IMG/VR virus record: IMGVR_UViG_3300008262_000190
Location: 1 to 44,382 of that record
Direction: 5' to 3' (one strand)
Length of the DNA: 44,382 nt
Source of the DNA: a virus
Shown: positions 10,001 through 17,151 of the stretch, one piece after another
Numbering within the stretch: position 1 is the first letter of the stretch
Layout: the number at the start of each line of letters is the position of its first letter
The notes under the pieces: model-generated
The model's database searches: none
Told to the model about the DNA's origin: nothing
What the model saw: the letters and a program-made list of their open reading frames with translations, nothing else
Position numbers and translations under genes: made by a program

Positions 10001-10317
10001 CTGCAGAGTACAACAAGCAGCTTGAGATCAATTCGATGCTGAAGGGTATCGACAAGGCGGTGACAACCAACCGAACCAAGTACCTGCGGGAGATGTACAC
10101 CGCAAGTCGGATGGGGGATATTGACGGTGCGTTGGAGGCACGCGAGAAGCTGCAGGAGCTTTACGTCAAACACCCGGGACTCGGTGATATGGAGGCAACC
10201 ATCAAGCGGTCGCTGGCCCAGCACGAGCGGACCACCCAGACGATGTACCACGGCGTTGTGCTGAGTAAGTCCCTACGCGATGAACTGCTGCAGACCGCAG
10301 CCGAGCAAGAGGACTAA
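4036..10317 (+). CDS. Giant polyvalent internal virion protein with metallopeptidase motif
   Basis: A 2093-residue protein starting at GTG 4036 (GGAGGAG upstream; GTGA overlap with the previous stop). The N-terminus (KVVQIPNYGPVSFPDSTPDE) is followed by small-residue hydrophobic helices near residues 50-170. A Pro/Thr/Glu repeat linker covers about residues 370-600. A zincin motif HELGH is at residues 1025-1029, with DEFVAETW about 45 residues later as the likely third zinc ligand. The C-terminal third holds a hydrophobic segment near residue 1830 followed by an acidic run, and resembles the PLxRFG-type tail of phage polyvalent proteins (FMFKKYGVLMNYLLF, LIFRTSPVSSG). Such proteins are packaged and injected with the DNA; the protease could cleave host or virion proteins. 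The family match is from memory and the ejection role is inferred. It ends one base before the poly-A side of the early terminator. Confidence 0.65.
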   Translation: MKVVQIPNYGPVSFPDSTPDEVVQAQAQRLAALAEQKFGYRPDYRELGLGQLIKGGFGRAVSGLGSTVTDLIPALAGSLVGNEAYAREQLAEAQAKQQEAELKYPTAFKSFRDIRGAGDLPGYIAESLGELTPDMIAMLTGAGASGAIGKRVATSGLERLAAEKAAQTAATRGMSEDAAKIYAERLAARAADRYGAEVAARGASRGTNIGLGTASLGLNAPSTFQGIFEETGNLAPGVAITFGAAQAALDSIIPARLLGQFSPAARAKVANELIQQSTIVPQSLKVNIAKELAKTGLGEAATEGAQELLGILAEQTAGATGEVFSQKNIDRILNASIKGAIGGTAFGAPGAVAQAQRQKSEAQRILDERAAAEQPPTPETPVAPPAPPAIEPPVTPEAPVTPEAPVTTEATAPVTTEATAPVTTEAAVTPEPAPAAEAAPPGAPEIPPMDAWPVRLLETTLQHQLAKPPEQQKSDLIQAVQAELDKRKAAAPPEGQQDAAGQPTPPVVGEGVSVPVQPVGEATPAGVVAPEQPSVVRPAEPPPSPAMGEGVAPPAVEAAAPPPPVTPPPPPPVAPPVAPPVAPAGPVTQESLLEDLRRINTRKGELMTADGREPFRPRQGKAPSPARAEYEAIEAELEQKLKQWKETTGYDFDPSLLTAPTPSTPKFTPQQMLERAEEAQRKADEAAAPPTEPAPPIEKVAPPTESDKKSAPAIEKPAPQTEKKEAKPAPEDADLTPDERRAQENARKTWAELDRKGYQPTSGEKLPPRDRKTILGVVATTRKLSETAAAARAYFSKSSNLIDVLYDIAFDVVNPTSKYRRAEGEGSVEKARFQGTGGKVAQQAQKWVQEKLSPDAKALYNKFVAEHQRSLRNTEVGMARHDAEQEQTRDYAEAAAKDTIEAAREIAAYAKPKKVAPPEVWRDLGWTPKSLEEAGQFAVPLHPVVRHALYNGDLKQALRLLAAESEGPSAELAKLYLSIPMNTTVQAVDNLTDATGKRVAGLYDPRTNSISLDSVFGMNNHVLFHELGHAMTSHVTANPMNPYTKQLTTLFNDVKDSLDTAYGATSLDEFVAETWANEEFKAKLNSINPKGAAITVWERFVNIVRNMFRSFMGKPSVSIETAYDSADRAIKAILSAAPEYREADLLFAATVNPKAPIVSRAIDSMFDYPAQVVGEDAANAASRFFATAGDTARRIGFSVMPLEVFVDVAKKYLPQAPRINELVRERAGDENARNQKIEGVVRKAEEWARRSGPTATERFDTVVYDSTTLKIDPTRPRKFYEDKYALASAVDLQNALDTWDRLNKLLDSTPGARNLYINMRDAYAELYNELLGAIDSRVDSSIDDPAARVRLKDELHAKLASKGEIDPYFPLTRNGNYWLSYNAKDAKGQTELYVEAFESPRERDRAIAAVKAAGATDVQKFSNVRELSYKNAPPASFVRGILETMEKSRPKGSVEQQRFDEAMESVLRMYLTTLPETAIAQSFQRRKETEGFKKDSIRALREKTFSMSRQLSNMKYAARMYEVQQDMREDVIKMGKGAAEDNQLAKEYLDEMERRIKFAVSPTVSQTAQLINTVGFNYLLGFNVSSALVNLTQVPIIVMPMLGGKYGYGDAGKAITRAYKTFMSSGFGREVEILGAKGEKDKRRAAPSLDNYDFSDPNLPKEVKRYEALVREANKMGQFNRSMMYDTLEVDDRKSALTRINAFSGFMFHHAERLNREVSMMAAYDLELQRLNGKDATAEERALSDADKETRAAHQAIYLAEMTNGGSSAATAPPIAQNAVGKVLFMFKKYGVLMNYLLFKTAKEALRGETPEVRRAAFKQLAGIMATSGLFAGLQGMPLFGVVAMLYNMFKEDDDEDFGAVVRGFTGESMYKGLVNEVTGLSIAERVGLSNLIFRTSPVSSGSETLGEWAAQTFGGPAYGIASRLQRGLQMINDGEYQRGMEAMVPVFAANPMKAVRFATEGATTLRGDPIVGDIGPWNVAAQIFGFAPAEYNKQLEINSMLKGIDKAVTTNRTKYLREMYTASRMGDIDGALEAREKLQELYVKHPGLGDMEATIKRSLAQHERTTQTMYHGVVLSKSLRDELLQTAAEQED
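5215..5330 (+). repeat. In-frame Val-Thr-Pro-Glu-Ala repeats
   Basis: Tandem units of 18 bases (gttactcccgaagctccc) and then 24 bases (beginning gttactactgaagctactg) encode VTPEAP and VTTEATAP. They lie in the Pro-rich linker of the giant polyvalent protein. Three successive virion genes thus each carry an in-frame low-complexity repeat. Confidence 0.85.
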
Positions 10318-10343
10318 AAAAGACCCCGGCGCTAGGCCGGGGT
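10316..10343 (-). terminator. Rho-independent terminator ending the early operon
   Basis: Read on the minus strand, an 8-bp stem ACCCCGGC/GCCGGGGT with a 5-base loop is followed by C and six T. It lies just past the last minus-strand gene (stop at 10395). The T-run overlaps the stop codon region of the plus-strand giant gene. On the plus strand the hairpin has no T-run, so it should stop only the early transcript. A second small hairpin (GGTGGC/GCCACC) lies at 10365-10381. Confidence 0.85.
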
Positions 10344-10394
10344 ACAAGGAGAACGAGACAACAGGTGGCATTGCGCCACCGGGACGGCATGGTA

Positions 10395-10604
10395 TCACAT
10401 GACCCGCCAAAACCGTACCCCTAGCTTGCCGTTCTCGATGCGCTCCACGTGATGTACCTTTATGCCGTTGGTACGGGCTACTGACCTCATCTGCCGAACG
10501 AGGCGCGTGACGTTGACAGCCGGTATAAACATGGAAGCTCCGACGACAAACTTCTTCCATTCAATGGACATCGGCACGCCGTCGGGGTTTATCTCGTACT
10601 TCAC
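10395..10604 (-). CDS. Small basic protein of unknown function
   Basis: 69 residues from GTG 10604. The start overlaps the primase stop as GTGA, so it is translationally coupled to the primase-helicase. It is the last gene before the early terminator. It is Arg/Lys/Val-rich with a predicted strand-helix-strand pattern: the central part (VNVTRLVRQMRSVARTNGIK) looks like an amphipathic helix with a basic face, and the end reads RIENGKLGVRFWRVM. This could be a nucleic-acid-binding or accessory protein for the primase, but no family is recognised. Confidence 0.7.
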   Translation of the reverse strand: MKYEINPDGVPMSIEWKKFVVGASMFIPAVNVTRLVRQMRSVARTNGIKVHHVERIENGKLGVRFWRVM

Positions 10605-13447
10605 GCCTGTCTAGAGTGCAAGGTTGCCAACTCTTCTTCGCGTTCTTCAGACATAAAGCCTGAGCAATCCAGCATCAGCGCGTCAATCGGAGGCAGGTTC
10701 ATGCGGGTGCCTTTACCCATACGAATCTTCTTGATGACGCCTCGGGTAGATCCAGTCTTCAGGTTTGATACCAAATCGTGGTAGGAAAGCTGCAGCTTGT
10801 TGCACCACTCCCGCAACGGCTTCGGCATCAGATACAGCCGCTTCACGTCGTACTCATACCGGGCGACAAGCTGGAACCGTGGTGTGCTGTCTGGCACGAT
10901 GAACACATCTGATGCCTCCGTATTCCGGGCGTCGTCGGTGCTCTTGATGCGCAGGATGTTGTTGTAGTTCTCCGCAAGGAACGAGGTCAGGATGCTTTCG
11001 GCGTCGTCATTCGACGCAATGTACCCAGCCTTGTTCGCGTCCAACAACGCGATAACCCACTTGAACAGCGCGGTCAGATCGTAGTTGATCAGCTTGAGCT
11101 GTTTGGCGACCAGCAGTCCGGCCAATGCCGAAGCTGCCTGCACAGACCAGAACCGGTGGGGCTGCACCAACCCCGCTGCTTTGTCTATGCGCCCCTGAAC
11201 CGAGAAGAACAGATCACGAACTTCGTCCCTCTTCCGAATGCAGTATTGCATGTAGGGTACACATGCAACCCCGTAGTTACCCATCAGATCCCGGTTGAAC
11301 TCGTCCGTGATCGCCTTGTCGCCAAAGTTATACGCCACCGCGTGGTGCTCCAGCACCCGTACCGACTCGGCCTTGGGCATGGCTTTGTACATGGTGACGC
11401 GGGAGATCAGGCTTGTATTGCCGGTGCTAGTGGCGTTCATCTTCCAGGGGTCACCCCGGTAGCGCTCCACGTTCCCGCCAATGCCGAGCCGGTTGCGCTG
11501 CTTGCCCCCAGTCAGTTGGTACAGGAAGTCACTTGCGTCCTTGGGGCTGACGTTCGTCAACTCATCAATGCTCAGGAAGATGTTCTTGTACACCTCCGCA
11601 CGATTCATCTTGGAGTTGAACGTGTCCCGCTCCTGACACATCATGTCTTCCGGGTCGCCCCAGATCGAGTTGCCCACACGCATAGCGGTGGTCTTACCGA
11701 TGCCCGGGTCCTTACTGTGCATGTGGAACAGGGCCGAGCCGTCCGCTGAGAACGCCACCAGCGGGGAGCCGAAGCTCAGCCCAATCACGTACTGGTGCAT
11801 CTCCATGCCGGGGCGGTTGTAGAACTCAGCCATCTTGATCCACTCTTCCAGCGTCCCCTTGGACTGCAGCGCGGGGAACATCCGCACCGTGGAACTCGAC
11901 GGTGGGTTCGGCTCAATACGGTCGGCGTGAATCTCTCGCGTGCCGACAACGAATGCCCCCATGTTGTCATCGACCCAGCCAAACTGTCGGCGTGCGATGT
12001 CAGCCCCGGCTTCAGCTTGGAGCTTGTTGACCCATGCAGTTGTGTACGACATAAGTTCGTCCATCCTGATTACGGCAACACCATTCATTGCCATGTGCTT
12101 ACGGAATTCATCTTTGGACAACACCGAGGCCAGAGGAATGGTGAACTCTCGTACCCCGTCTTTTGGGAGGTGCAGTCGGATGACGATTGACTCGCCCAGT
12201 TCTGGGTCGGTCAATCTACGGATCACATACAAATCGTTGTGATATATGGGGATTTCAACCGGGTCCCCTTGCCTGTCCTTGGTGCGCTTGTAGACCCCAC
12301 CATTCACACCGCGAAAGAACGGAGCCGGGTACTTGGGGATCACGTAAGTCTGCTTGCCCGCTGCGGGCATGCTCTCGGGGGTGTCTTCAACTACGTTGTC
12401 TTCTTCTGCTGCCTCCAGCACTTCACGGCCCAGTACGATTGGGCTCTTGATCTTGTTCCTATTGGGGCAGTCCCCACACAGTGAACCTGGGTTCAGGTTT
12501 TCAAACGTCTCACAGGTATACGGCCCCTTGATCTGCGCCAGCTTGTGGTTCGTTTCTTCTACGGTGTAGTTCGGGTGCCTACCGGAAATCTCGTACGCAG
12601 CTTCTTCTGCATCCACACAAAACTTGGCAATCGACAACCCGCCGCGCCACATAGGCTCCGGCATGGTCTCTTGTTCGTCAATGATGAACTTCAGTTGTGC
12701 GCAACCGCGCCCAGCCTCCGTCTTCATCATGATGGTCTTAAAGACGTTGCGGTAGTTTCCGAGGATCGACGCAGAGATGTCGTCGTCAGAAGCCGCTGTG
12801 GATAACTGAGGGCGTTTGGATACGGCCCCCACAATATCTTTGAACGTGTCGAAACTTACGGAAGGTGCAATGTCCCCGAGCAAGCTAACCGTTCTTGGGG
12901 GGTTGTCCTTGAAGTTCAGTGTGCCGGGGAGCCGTAGCACCCGAGCAATGTCAGACGTGACCGCAGGGTCTGCCTTCAACCCGTGGGTTACGCACAGTGC
13001 TTTGAGCCCTTCGGCAACGGGTAACCACTCCTCAGGTGTGACTGCCTCTTCCAAGATCCAGTACACATGCACACCGCGACCGGAGTTCACCAGCGTTGGT
13101 CGAGGGAGTCTGGTACTACGGCAAAATTGCTTTAGTGCAACGATGCCATCTGTCTGTCCGCCCGGATACCCCTCCTGCTCGGTCTTGTGTGGCCCGCAAT
13201 CAATATCCAGAAAGAAGGATTTCAAACCCTTCGCGTTGTCTGCCCTCCGTGATTGGTCGGTGGTATATGTAGCCAACCCAAAGTAGGCATCAAAGCCTTC
13301 GTTCATCAGGTTCGCTGCTGTTGCTGATGCAGCTTCTACGGTGGAGTACAGCTTCTGGATGATGCGCTTCTTTTCAGGGTTCGCGCCAAACACACAGATG
13401 TACCCATCTCCCCCAAGGACTGCGGATAGAAATTCGTTTGTCTGCAT
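10601..13447 (-). CDS. Primase-helicase (AEP-type primase plus SF3/DUF927-like ATPase)
   Basis: 948 residues. The N-terminal half has archaeo-eukaryotic primase features: a metal-binding DID at residues 81-83, the nucleotide-binding SGRGVHVYW around residues 122-130, and RVLRLPGTLNFK around 169-180. A Cys-containing segment (CETFENLNPGSLCGDCPN) separates it from the C-terminal ATPase, which has a Walker A HSKDPGIGKTT with its Lys near residue 585 and a Walker B-like FLSIDELTN. The arrangement matches phage primase-polymerase/helicase fusions, which lay primers and unwind DNA at the fork. A GC-rich hairpin lies between it and the upstream SSB-like gene, and its ribosome site is weak. The fold assignment rests on motifs; the exact helicase subfamily is uncertain. 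Confidence 0.85.
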   Translation of the reverse strand: MQTNEFLSAVLGGDGYICVFGANPEKKRIIQKLYSTVEAASATAANLMNEGFDAYFGLATYTTDQSRRADNAKGLKSFFLDIDCGPHKTEQEGYPGGQTDGIVALKQFCRSTRLPRPTLVNSGRGVHVYWILEEAVTPEEWLPVAEGLKALCVTHGLKADPAVTSDIARVLRLPGTLNFKDNPPRTVSLLGDIAPSVSFDTFKDIVGAVSKRPQLSTAASDDDISASILGNYRNVFKTIMMKTEAGRGCAQLKFIIDEQETMPEPMWRGGLSIAKFCVDAEEAAYEISGRHPNYTVEETNHKLAQIKGPYTCETFENLNPGSLCGDCPNRNKIKSPIVLGREVLEAAEEDNVVEDTPESMPAAGKQTYVIPKYPAPFFRGVNGGVYKRTKDRQGDPVEIPIYHNDLYVIRRLTDPELGESIVIRLHLPKDGVREFTIPLASVLSKDEFRKHMAMNGVAVIRMDELMSYTTAWVNKLQAEAGADIARRQFGWVDDNMGAFVVGTREIHADRIEPNPPSSSTVRMFPALQSKGTLEEWIKMAEFYNRPGMEMHQYVIGLSFGSPLVAFSADGSALFHMHSKDPGIGKTTAMRVGNSIWGDPEDMMCQERDTFNSKMNRAEVYKNIFLSIDELTNVSPKDASDFLYQLTGGKQRNRLGIGGNVERYRGDPWKMNATSTGNTSLISRVTMYKAMPKAESVRVLEHHAVAYNFGDKAITDEFNRDLMGNYGVACVPYMQYCIRKRDEVRDLFFSVQGRIDKAAGLVQPHRFWSVQAASALAGLLVAKQLKLINYDLTALFKWVIALLDANKAGYIASNDDAESILTSFLAENYNNILRIKSTDDARNTEASDVFIVPDSTPRFQLVARYEYDVKRLYLMPKPLREWCNKLQLSYHDLVSNLKTGSTRGVIKKIRMGKGTRMNLPPIDALMLDCSGFMSEEREEELATLHSRQA

Positions 13448-13486
13448 ATCCGAGAATGGCTGGGGTTATAGATCGAGTAGCTGAGA

Positions 13487-13507
13487 GGGGGTGGGGTCAC
13501 CACCCCC
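13487..13507 (-). other. GC-rich hairpin between SSB-like gene and primase gene
   Basis: GGGGGTGG and CCACCCCC form an 8-bp stem with a 5-base loop, eight bases after the SSB-like stop codon. No T-run follows on the minus strand, so it is not a classical terminator. It could protect the upstream mRNA end or act as a partial attenuator that lowers primase expression relative to the ssDNA-binding protein. Confidence 0.5.
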
Positions 13508-13515
13508 CGTGCTAT

Positions 13516-14424
13516 TTACTCGTCGTCCCAACCATCCACAAGGCTTTCCAGACTGGTAGCACTTGCAGTGGGCTTCTTGGCTTCCACCTTCTTGGGGGGA
13601 GGTGCTTCTTCCTCTTCTTCAACAACCGGGGTCGGCTTAGCAACCGACTTAGCAACCGACTTAGCTGCTAAGGTGGTCGGCTTTTCAAACAGCGGTTCCT
13701 TCGGCTTCGGCGGTGCCACGGTCAGCTTGATGGCTTCTTCCGCTTCCTTGGAGTTCTTCATCTCCTGCACGATTTCGAGTTCTTCCTCGGTGATCGGGCG
13801 TACGGGCTTGAAGATCAGCTTGGGCGTGGGGCTTGCGGTATCGAACCGCATCTCGGTGATGACCCCGGCGATAGGGGTGCCGTGAGCCCTCAGATGGCGG
13901 GCGTATGCCTGCAGAGGCAGCTTACCTTTCTCACCGTCACCGAACACTGAGGTCGGTGGCAGTACCACCTGATACACCTCGCGCTTCTCAACTTCACCCT
14001 CCAGCATTACAGCGATCCGCTGCTGATACCGGCAAGCGCGGGTCTCACCTTGGCCTGAACCCTTTACGTTCTGGGGGCAGTCCATGCACTTGGAGGCTTG
14101 GCGTTGGTCTTCGGGAACTTCCGGCGCTGGGGTCTGAGAGTTGGTAGACCAGCAAACGGGGGAGCTTGCCTGCCCCTCGACGTAGGTGCCTTCAAAGTAC
14201 GTGCGATGTACGCTCGGTGCGGCCTTGATGATGATCACACCCATAGACCGTTCTTCAGAAGTGCGGTATTCCTTGGAGCCAATCATCTCGCGGAACACGC
14301 CACCCTTGATAGAGACGCGGCGTTGCCCCATCTCTCCACCCGCCAGGGCGTTCGTGGTGTCATCTTCCAGTTGACGCAGGTAGGCCGGGACGCCGCCCTT
14401 AAACAGTGCAATCTCGTTACTCAT
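13516..14424 (-). CDS. Putative ssDNA-binding protein with zinc site and acidic tail
   Basis: 302 residues with a strong AAGGAG ribosome site. The N-terminal 200 residues have alternating beta strands suited to an OB fold, and four cysteines (C91, C113, C116, C131) that could bind zinc. The C-terminal 100 residues are a disordered Lys/Pro/Glu linker with the repeat KSVAKSVAK, an acidic run EEEEEAP, and a final acidic aromatic-containing end (LVDGWDDE). An acidic tail on a DNA-binding domain is typical of SSB, T7 gp2.5 and T4 gp32. It lies between the HTH gene and the primase, in a replication operon that otherwise lacks an SSB. The assignment is inference from architecture and context. Confidence 0.6.
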   Translation of the reverse strand: MSNEIALFKGGVPAYLRQLEDDTTNALAGGEMGQRRVSIKGGVFREMIGSKEYRTSEERSMGVIIIKAAPSVHRTYFEGTYVEGQASSPVCWSTNSQTPAPEVPEDQRQASKCMDCPQNVKGSGQGETRACRYQQRIAVMLEGEVEKREVYQVVLPPTSVFGDGEKGKLPLQAYARHLRAHGTPIAGVITEMRFDTASPTPKLIFKPVRPITEEELEIVQEMKNSKEAEEAIKLTVAPPKPKEPLFEKPTTLAAKSVAKSVAKPTPVVEEEEEAPPPKKVEAKKPTASATSLESLVDGWDDE

Positions 14425-14436
14425 GGTTTGTTCTCC

Positions 14437-14673
14437 TTAAAGATCTTGGTCGGGGTTTGAGTCAGCCGCTTGGGTCAGCATTGCGGACTTGGCTGCGTTG
14501 TGTGCCCGCAAAGCGTTTTCTACCTCTGGCAGTTGGAACCGGTAGGTCTTTCCGATCTTGAGGTATGCGGTTTCAGGCACGGCCCCAGTACGCACCCATG
14601 ACCGCACGGTTGAGACCGAGACTTGGAAGTAGTCAGCGACCTTATCAATTGCAACGTATTTGTCTTCGGCCAT
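14437..14673 (-). CDS. Excisionase-type helix-turn-helix DNA-binding protein
   Basis: 78 residues with a MerR/excisionase-like winged helix: KYVAIDKVADYFQVSVSTVR forms the helix-turn-helix at about residues 5-24, followed by the wing KIGKTYRFQLPEVENALRAH. This is the HTH_17 pattern used by small phage DNA-binding proteins. The start overlaps the previous stop by one base (TAATG). With no integrase in view, an excision role is unlikely; a transcription or replication accessory role fits better. Family confidence is high, function unknown. Confidence 0.8.
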   Translation of the reverse strand: MAEDKYVAIDKVADYFQVSVSTVRSWVRTGAVPETAYLKIGKTYRFQLPEVENALRAHNAAKSAMLTQAADSNPDQDL

Positions 14674-15104
14674 TAAGCCCTCCTGACAGTTATGGTGAAT
14701 TCGCTATCCACGTTCAGCCCGGGTGGTAGCAATTCCGGGTGCTGCTCCAAGAAGGATTCCATGTTCCCTTGGTGCAGGCGCTTCTCAAAAAGCTCGGGCA
14801 CTTCGTGTTCAAGCACGAACCTACCCATAGCTTCCCAATCGTTTGTCCAGTAGCGCTTCTTCACGCCACGGTAGAACATGCCTACCCCAGCGATCTTGGC
14901 GCTATCGATGTTGTTGTCTTTGCAGTACCCGAGCAGCGCCAGCTTGATCGTCTTGAGACCTTCTTCCAGCTTGGCGACCTCTTCCTCGTGTTCTTTGACC
15001 AGCTTCTCCTTGGCGGTGCGCATCTTGAGGAATGCACGTACCAACCGGTCTACTGAAATTTGGGGGGAGGCTTCGCTCTCGGTCGTTGCAACCGTGTCGT
15101 CCAT
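14673..15104 (-). CDS. Gp157-like / host-nuclease-inhibitor-like protein
   Basis: 143 residues with AGGAGAACGAC before the ATG. A long charged coiled-coil N-terminal half (KMRTAKEKLVKEHEEEVAKL and on to about residue 65) precedes a compact C-terminal domain (DSAKIAGVGMFYRGVKKRYW, then a region ending in FTITVRRA). This coiled-coil-then-beta arrangement resembles phage Gp157 and Gam-type proteins, which in some phages inhibit host nucleases or confer resistance. It sits between the SNF2-type helicase and the HTH gene. The family call is from architecture only. Confidence 0.55.
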   Translation of the reverse strand: MDDTVATTESEASPQISVDRLVRAFLKMRTAKEKLVKEHEEEVAKLEEGLKTIKLALLGYCKDNNIDSAKIAGVGMFYRGVKKRYWTNDWEAMGRFVLEHEVPELFEKRLHQGNMESFLEQHPELLPPGLNVDSEFTITVRRA

Positions 15105-15151
15105 GTCGTTCTCCTGTTGTCGGGGTTTGAATTCTAGTACGTTCTTGTGGG

Positions 15152-16690
15152 CTATGCTAGTAGCCTCTTATAGAGGTCAACTATTTGTGTGTGGACATCT
15201 CCTTTAGTGTCTAGCATTTGATACACGTGGCGTTCCGCGTTCGATCCTTGGAGCCGTACCACCGTTGTGGGGTGGCGCTGCCCTGCCCGGTGTACCCGTG
15301 CGTTTGCCTGTGAGTAGGTCTCCAAGGAGCTAGTAGGCCCCCACCATACAACCGTATCGGCTGCGGTCAACGTGACACCGTGCGATGCAGCTTGCGGTTG
15401 AATGACAAGGATACGCGGATCTGGCGTTTCTTGGAAGCGTTTGAAGATTTCAGTGCGTCTATTGGCTGGCACATCTCCATTGATGATTTCTACTGTGTAC
15501 CCGTCCTTGGTAAGCTGGCTTGCCACAAGTTCGATGGAGTTGCGGAACGGGACGAACACCAAAACTTTCTTGGCTGCTTCTTCGATGACTTCCAGCAGTA
15601 CGTTGTATCGGTTCTTGATGTCGAAGGTGACCGTATCACCTGTGTCTGCGTAGACCGCACCACAAGACAGTTGCAGTAGCTTACTCAGGTTGACGGCTGC
15701 ATTGACGGAAGTGATCTCCTCCCCCGCAGCTTCGACAATCATCTTGTTCTTGAGCACCTTGTAATACTGCTCCTGCTGTTTGGTCAGCGCTATGTGGCGG
15801 TCCACGTAGGTCATCTCGGGGAGGTCAAGGCACTCGGCTTTGGTGAACCTGATGGCTGGCTGCAGGGCGTTGAACACCGTCTGCGTGGCGGTCGGCTTGG
15901 GTATCCAGCGGAACTGGGTCGCCTTGAACATCACCATGTCGCGGAAGGAGGAGAAGAACTTCGGCACAGCTAACGGATTGACCAACTTAGCTAAACCGTA
16001 GGCATCCATAGGGGACTGCGCTGCGGGAGTTCCTGTCAGCATCCACAACCACGTATCAGGACGCAGCAGTTTGTTGAGCGTTTTCCATCTTTTGGTCTGC
16101 ACATTCTTGTATGCGTTGGCTTCGTCAACCACCACGAGGTCGAACCCGCCCGCTGCAACGTCCTCGGCAATGATCTCCAGACCATCAAAGTTGACGATGA
16201 CGAACTCTGTCTGGCTTGCGATAACTTCCTTGCGCTTGGTTGCTGACCCGTAAGCCACATCCACCGACCTGTGCATTGCGAACTTGAACAGGTCCGCACG
16301 CCATGCCGAGTCCATAATAGACAGGGGGCACACCACCAGCACGCGCCGGATTCGGCCCTTCTTCATCAGGTAGTCTGCTGCCCAGATGACGCTGCCAGTC
16401 TTGCCGGTGCCCTGCTCGTTGAGGCAGAACGCCCGCTTGTTCAATGTCAGGAACGCTGCGGTTGTCTTCTGGTGTTCAAAGGGGGCGTGCAGCCCAGGCC
16501 AGTCGTACTCTTTGAGGATGGGGGACGGCACGTTCTTGATCTTCAGGTTCTTCAGCACCTGTGCCTCGTCCAGACCCCAATGCACCGCCACCTTGTTAGC
16601 GCCGACCACCTTGCTCTTTGGGATGACTGACGTAACTTTGGTAGGGTCACGCAGTGTCAAGAGCAGCGCTTTGTTGTCAATGATTTGCAT
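15152..16690 (-). CDS. SNF2-family DNA helicase/translocase
   Basis: 512 residues. It has an upstream Gln motif (FEHQKTTAAF, Q74), Walker A NEQGTGKTGS near residues 91-100, the DEAN box at 189-192, motif III LTGTPAAQSP, and C-terminal helicase motifs INGDVPANRR and QANARVHRAGQ. This order is that of compact phage and bacterial SNF2 ATPases, which translocate on double-stranded DNA and remodel protein-DNA or fork structures. The start ATG has AAGG six bases upstream. A promoter (TTGACG-17-TACATT) lies about 180 bases upstream, so this gene and those after it can be transcribed separately from the DNA polymerase genes. Confidence 0.9.
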   Translation of the reverse strand: MQIIDNKALLLTLRDPTKVTSVIPKSKVVGANKVAVHWGLDEAQVLKNLKIKNVPSPILKEYDWPGLHAPFEHQKTTAAFLTLNKRAFCLNEQGTGKTGSVIWAADYLMKKGRIRRVLVVCPLSIMDSAWRADLFKFAMHRSVDVAYGSATKRKEVIASQTEFVIVNFDGLEIIAEDVAAGGFDLVVVDEANAYKNVQTKRWKTLNKLLRPDTWLWMLTGTPAAQSPMDAYGLAKLVNPLAVPKFFSSFRDMVMFKATQFRWIPKPTATQTVFNALQPAIRFTKAECLDLPEMTYVDRHIALTKQQEQYYKVLKNKMIVEAAGEEITSVNAAVNLSKLLQLSCGAVYADTGDTVTFDIKNRYNVLLEVIEEAAKKVLVFVPFRNSIELVASQLTKDGYTVEIINGDVPANRRTEIFKRFQETPDPRILVIQPQAASHGVTLTAADTVVWWGPTSSLETYSQANARVHRAGQRHPTTVVRLQGSNAERHVYQMLDTKGDVHTQIVDLYKRLLA

Positions 16691-16867
16691 CTCGTACCTT
16701 GTTGGAATGGCAGAACAGGCAGAACAGGGTTAGCTGTTCCGCCGTCTGCTTATCGGTTCCCGAGAGGAGAAAGGATTCTCGTGCCGACTGGTGTAGTTAT
16801 CGGTCCCTCGGAAGACCGCTGCCCCCCACCCACACCTTACAGGGGATCTGCCACCGCAGACAAATCC

Positions 16868-16896
16868 AATGTAGCGCTACCGCGCTGGCACGTCAA
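16868..16896 (-). promoter_or_regulatory. Sigma70-like promoter ahead of the SNF2 helicase gene
   Basis: On the minus strand TTGACG (16891-16896) and TACATT (16868-16873) are separated by exactly 17 bases. It overlaps the last codons of the HNH-like gene and is followed by a leader of about 170 bases without a gene before the helicase start at 16690. The spacing and the TAC start of the -10 box match the two stronger promoters at 30.7 and 32.5 kb. Confidence 0.6.
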
Positions 16897-17150
16897 GTGG
16901 CTTTTTCGCCTTTTTTGTGCAGATTCCTGCTGCGGTTTGCCTTCGGAGACTCCAGCTTGTAGCCGTCAGCGTTAGTCCCACCGCGTGCCAACGCTTTCAC
17001 GTGAGAAACATCTTTACCTTTGCGGTTGACACCCTTCTTATCCATCGCCCTCCGGGCACGCTGCCGCTCCATGCGGTCTTCGTGTTCGCCGCGCTGCTGC
17101 TGCATGTCGTACTCGTGTTTGTACGGGCGGGGGGACTTGGTGTAGGGCAT
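16893..17150 (-). CDS. Small HNH-like phage protein
   Basis: 85 very basic residues. After a Gln/Glu/Arg-rich helix, the core KGKDVSHVKALARGGTNADG followed by ESPKANRSRN matches small phage HNH-like proteins, in which a D/S-H dyad, a central Asn-containing loop and a final NRS form the nuclease fold. Here the usual first-strand Asp before His is Ser (VSH), so activity may be altered. It starts one base after the stop of the Cas4/RecB-like nuclease gene. Such proteins may nick DNA for packaging or recombination; the role here is unknown. Confidence 0.65.
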   Translation of the reverse strand: MPYTKSPRPYKHEYDMQQQRGEHEDRMERQRARRAMDKKGVNRKGKDVSHVKALARGGTNADGYKLESPKANRSRNLHKKGEKAT

Positions 17151-17151
17151 G

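Noticed and set aside
10344-10401. Plus-strand GTG frame of 19 codons after AAGGAGAACGAG, downstream of the giant gene
   Set aside because: It is very short, overlaps the hairpin at 10365-10381 and ends within the minus-strand gene; the ribosome-site match alone is not enough.
14437-14673. Excisionase function and hence a temperate lifestyle
   Set aside because: Only the HTH fold matches; no integrase, attachment site or repressor is visible in the window, so a temperate call is unsupported.
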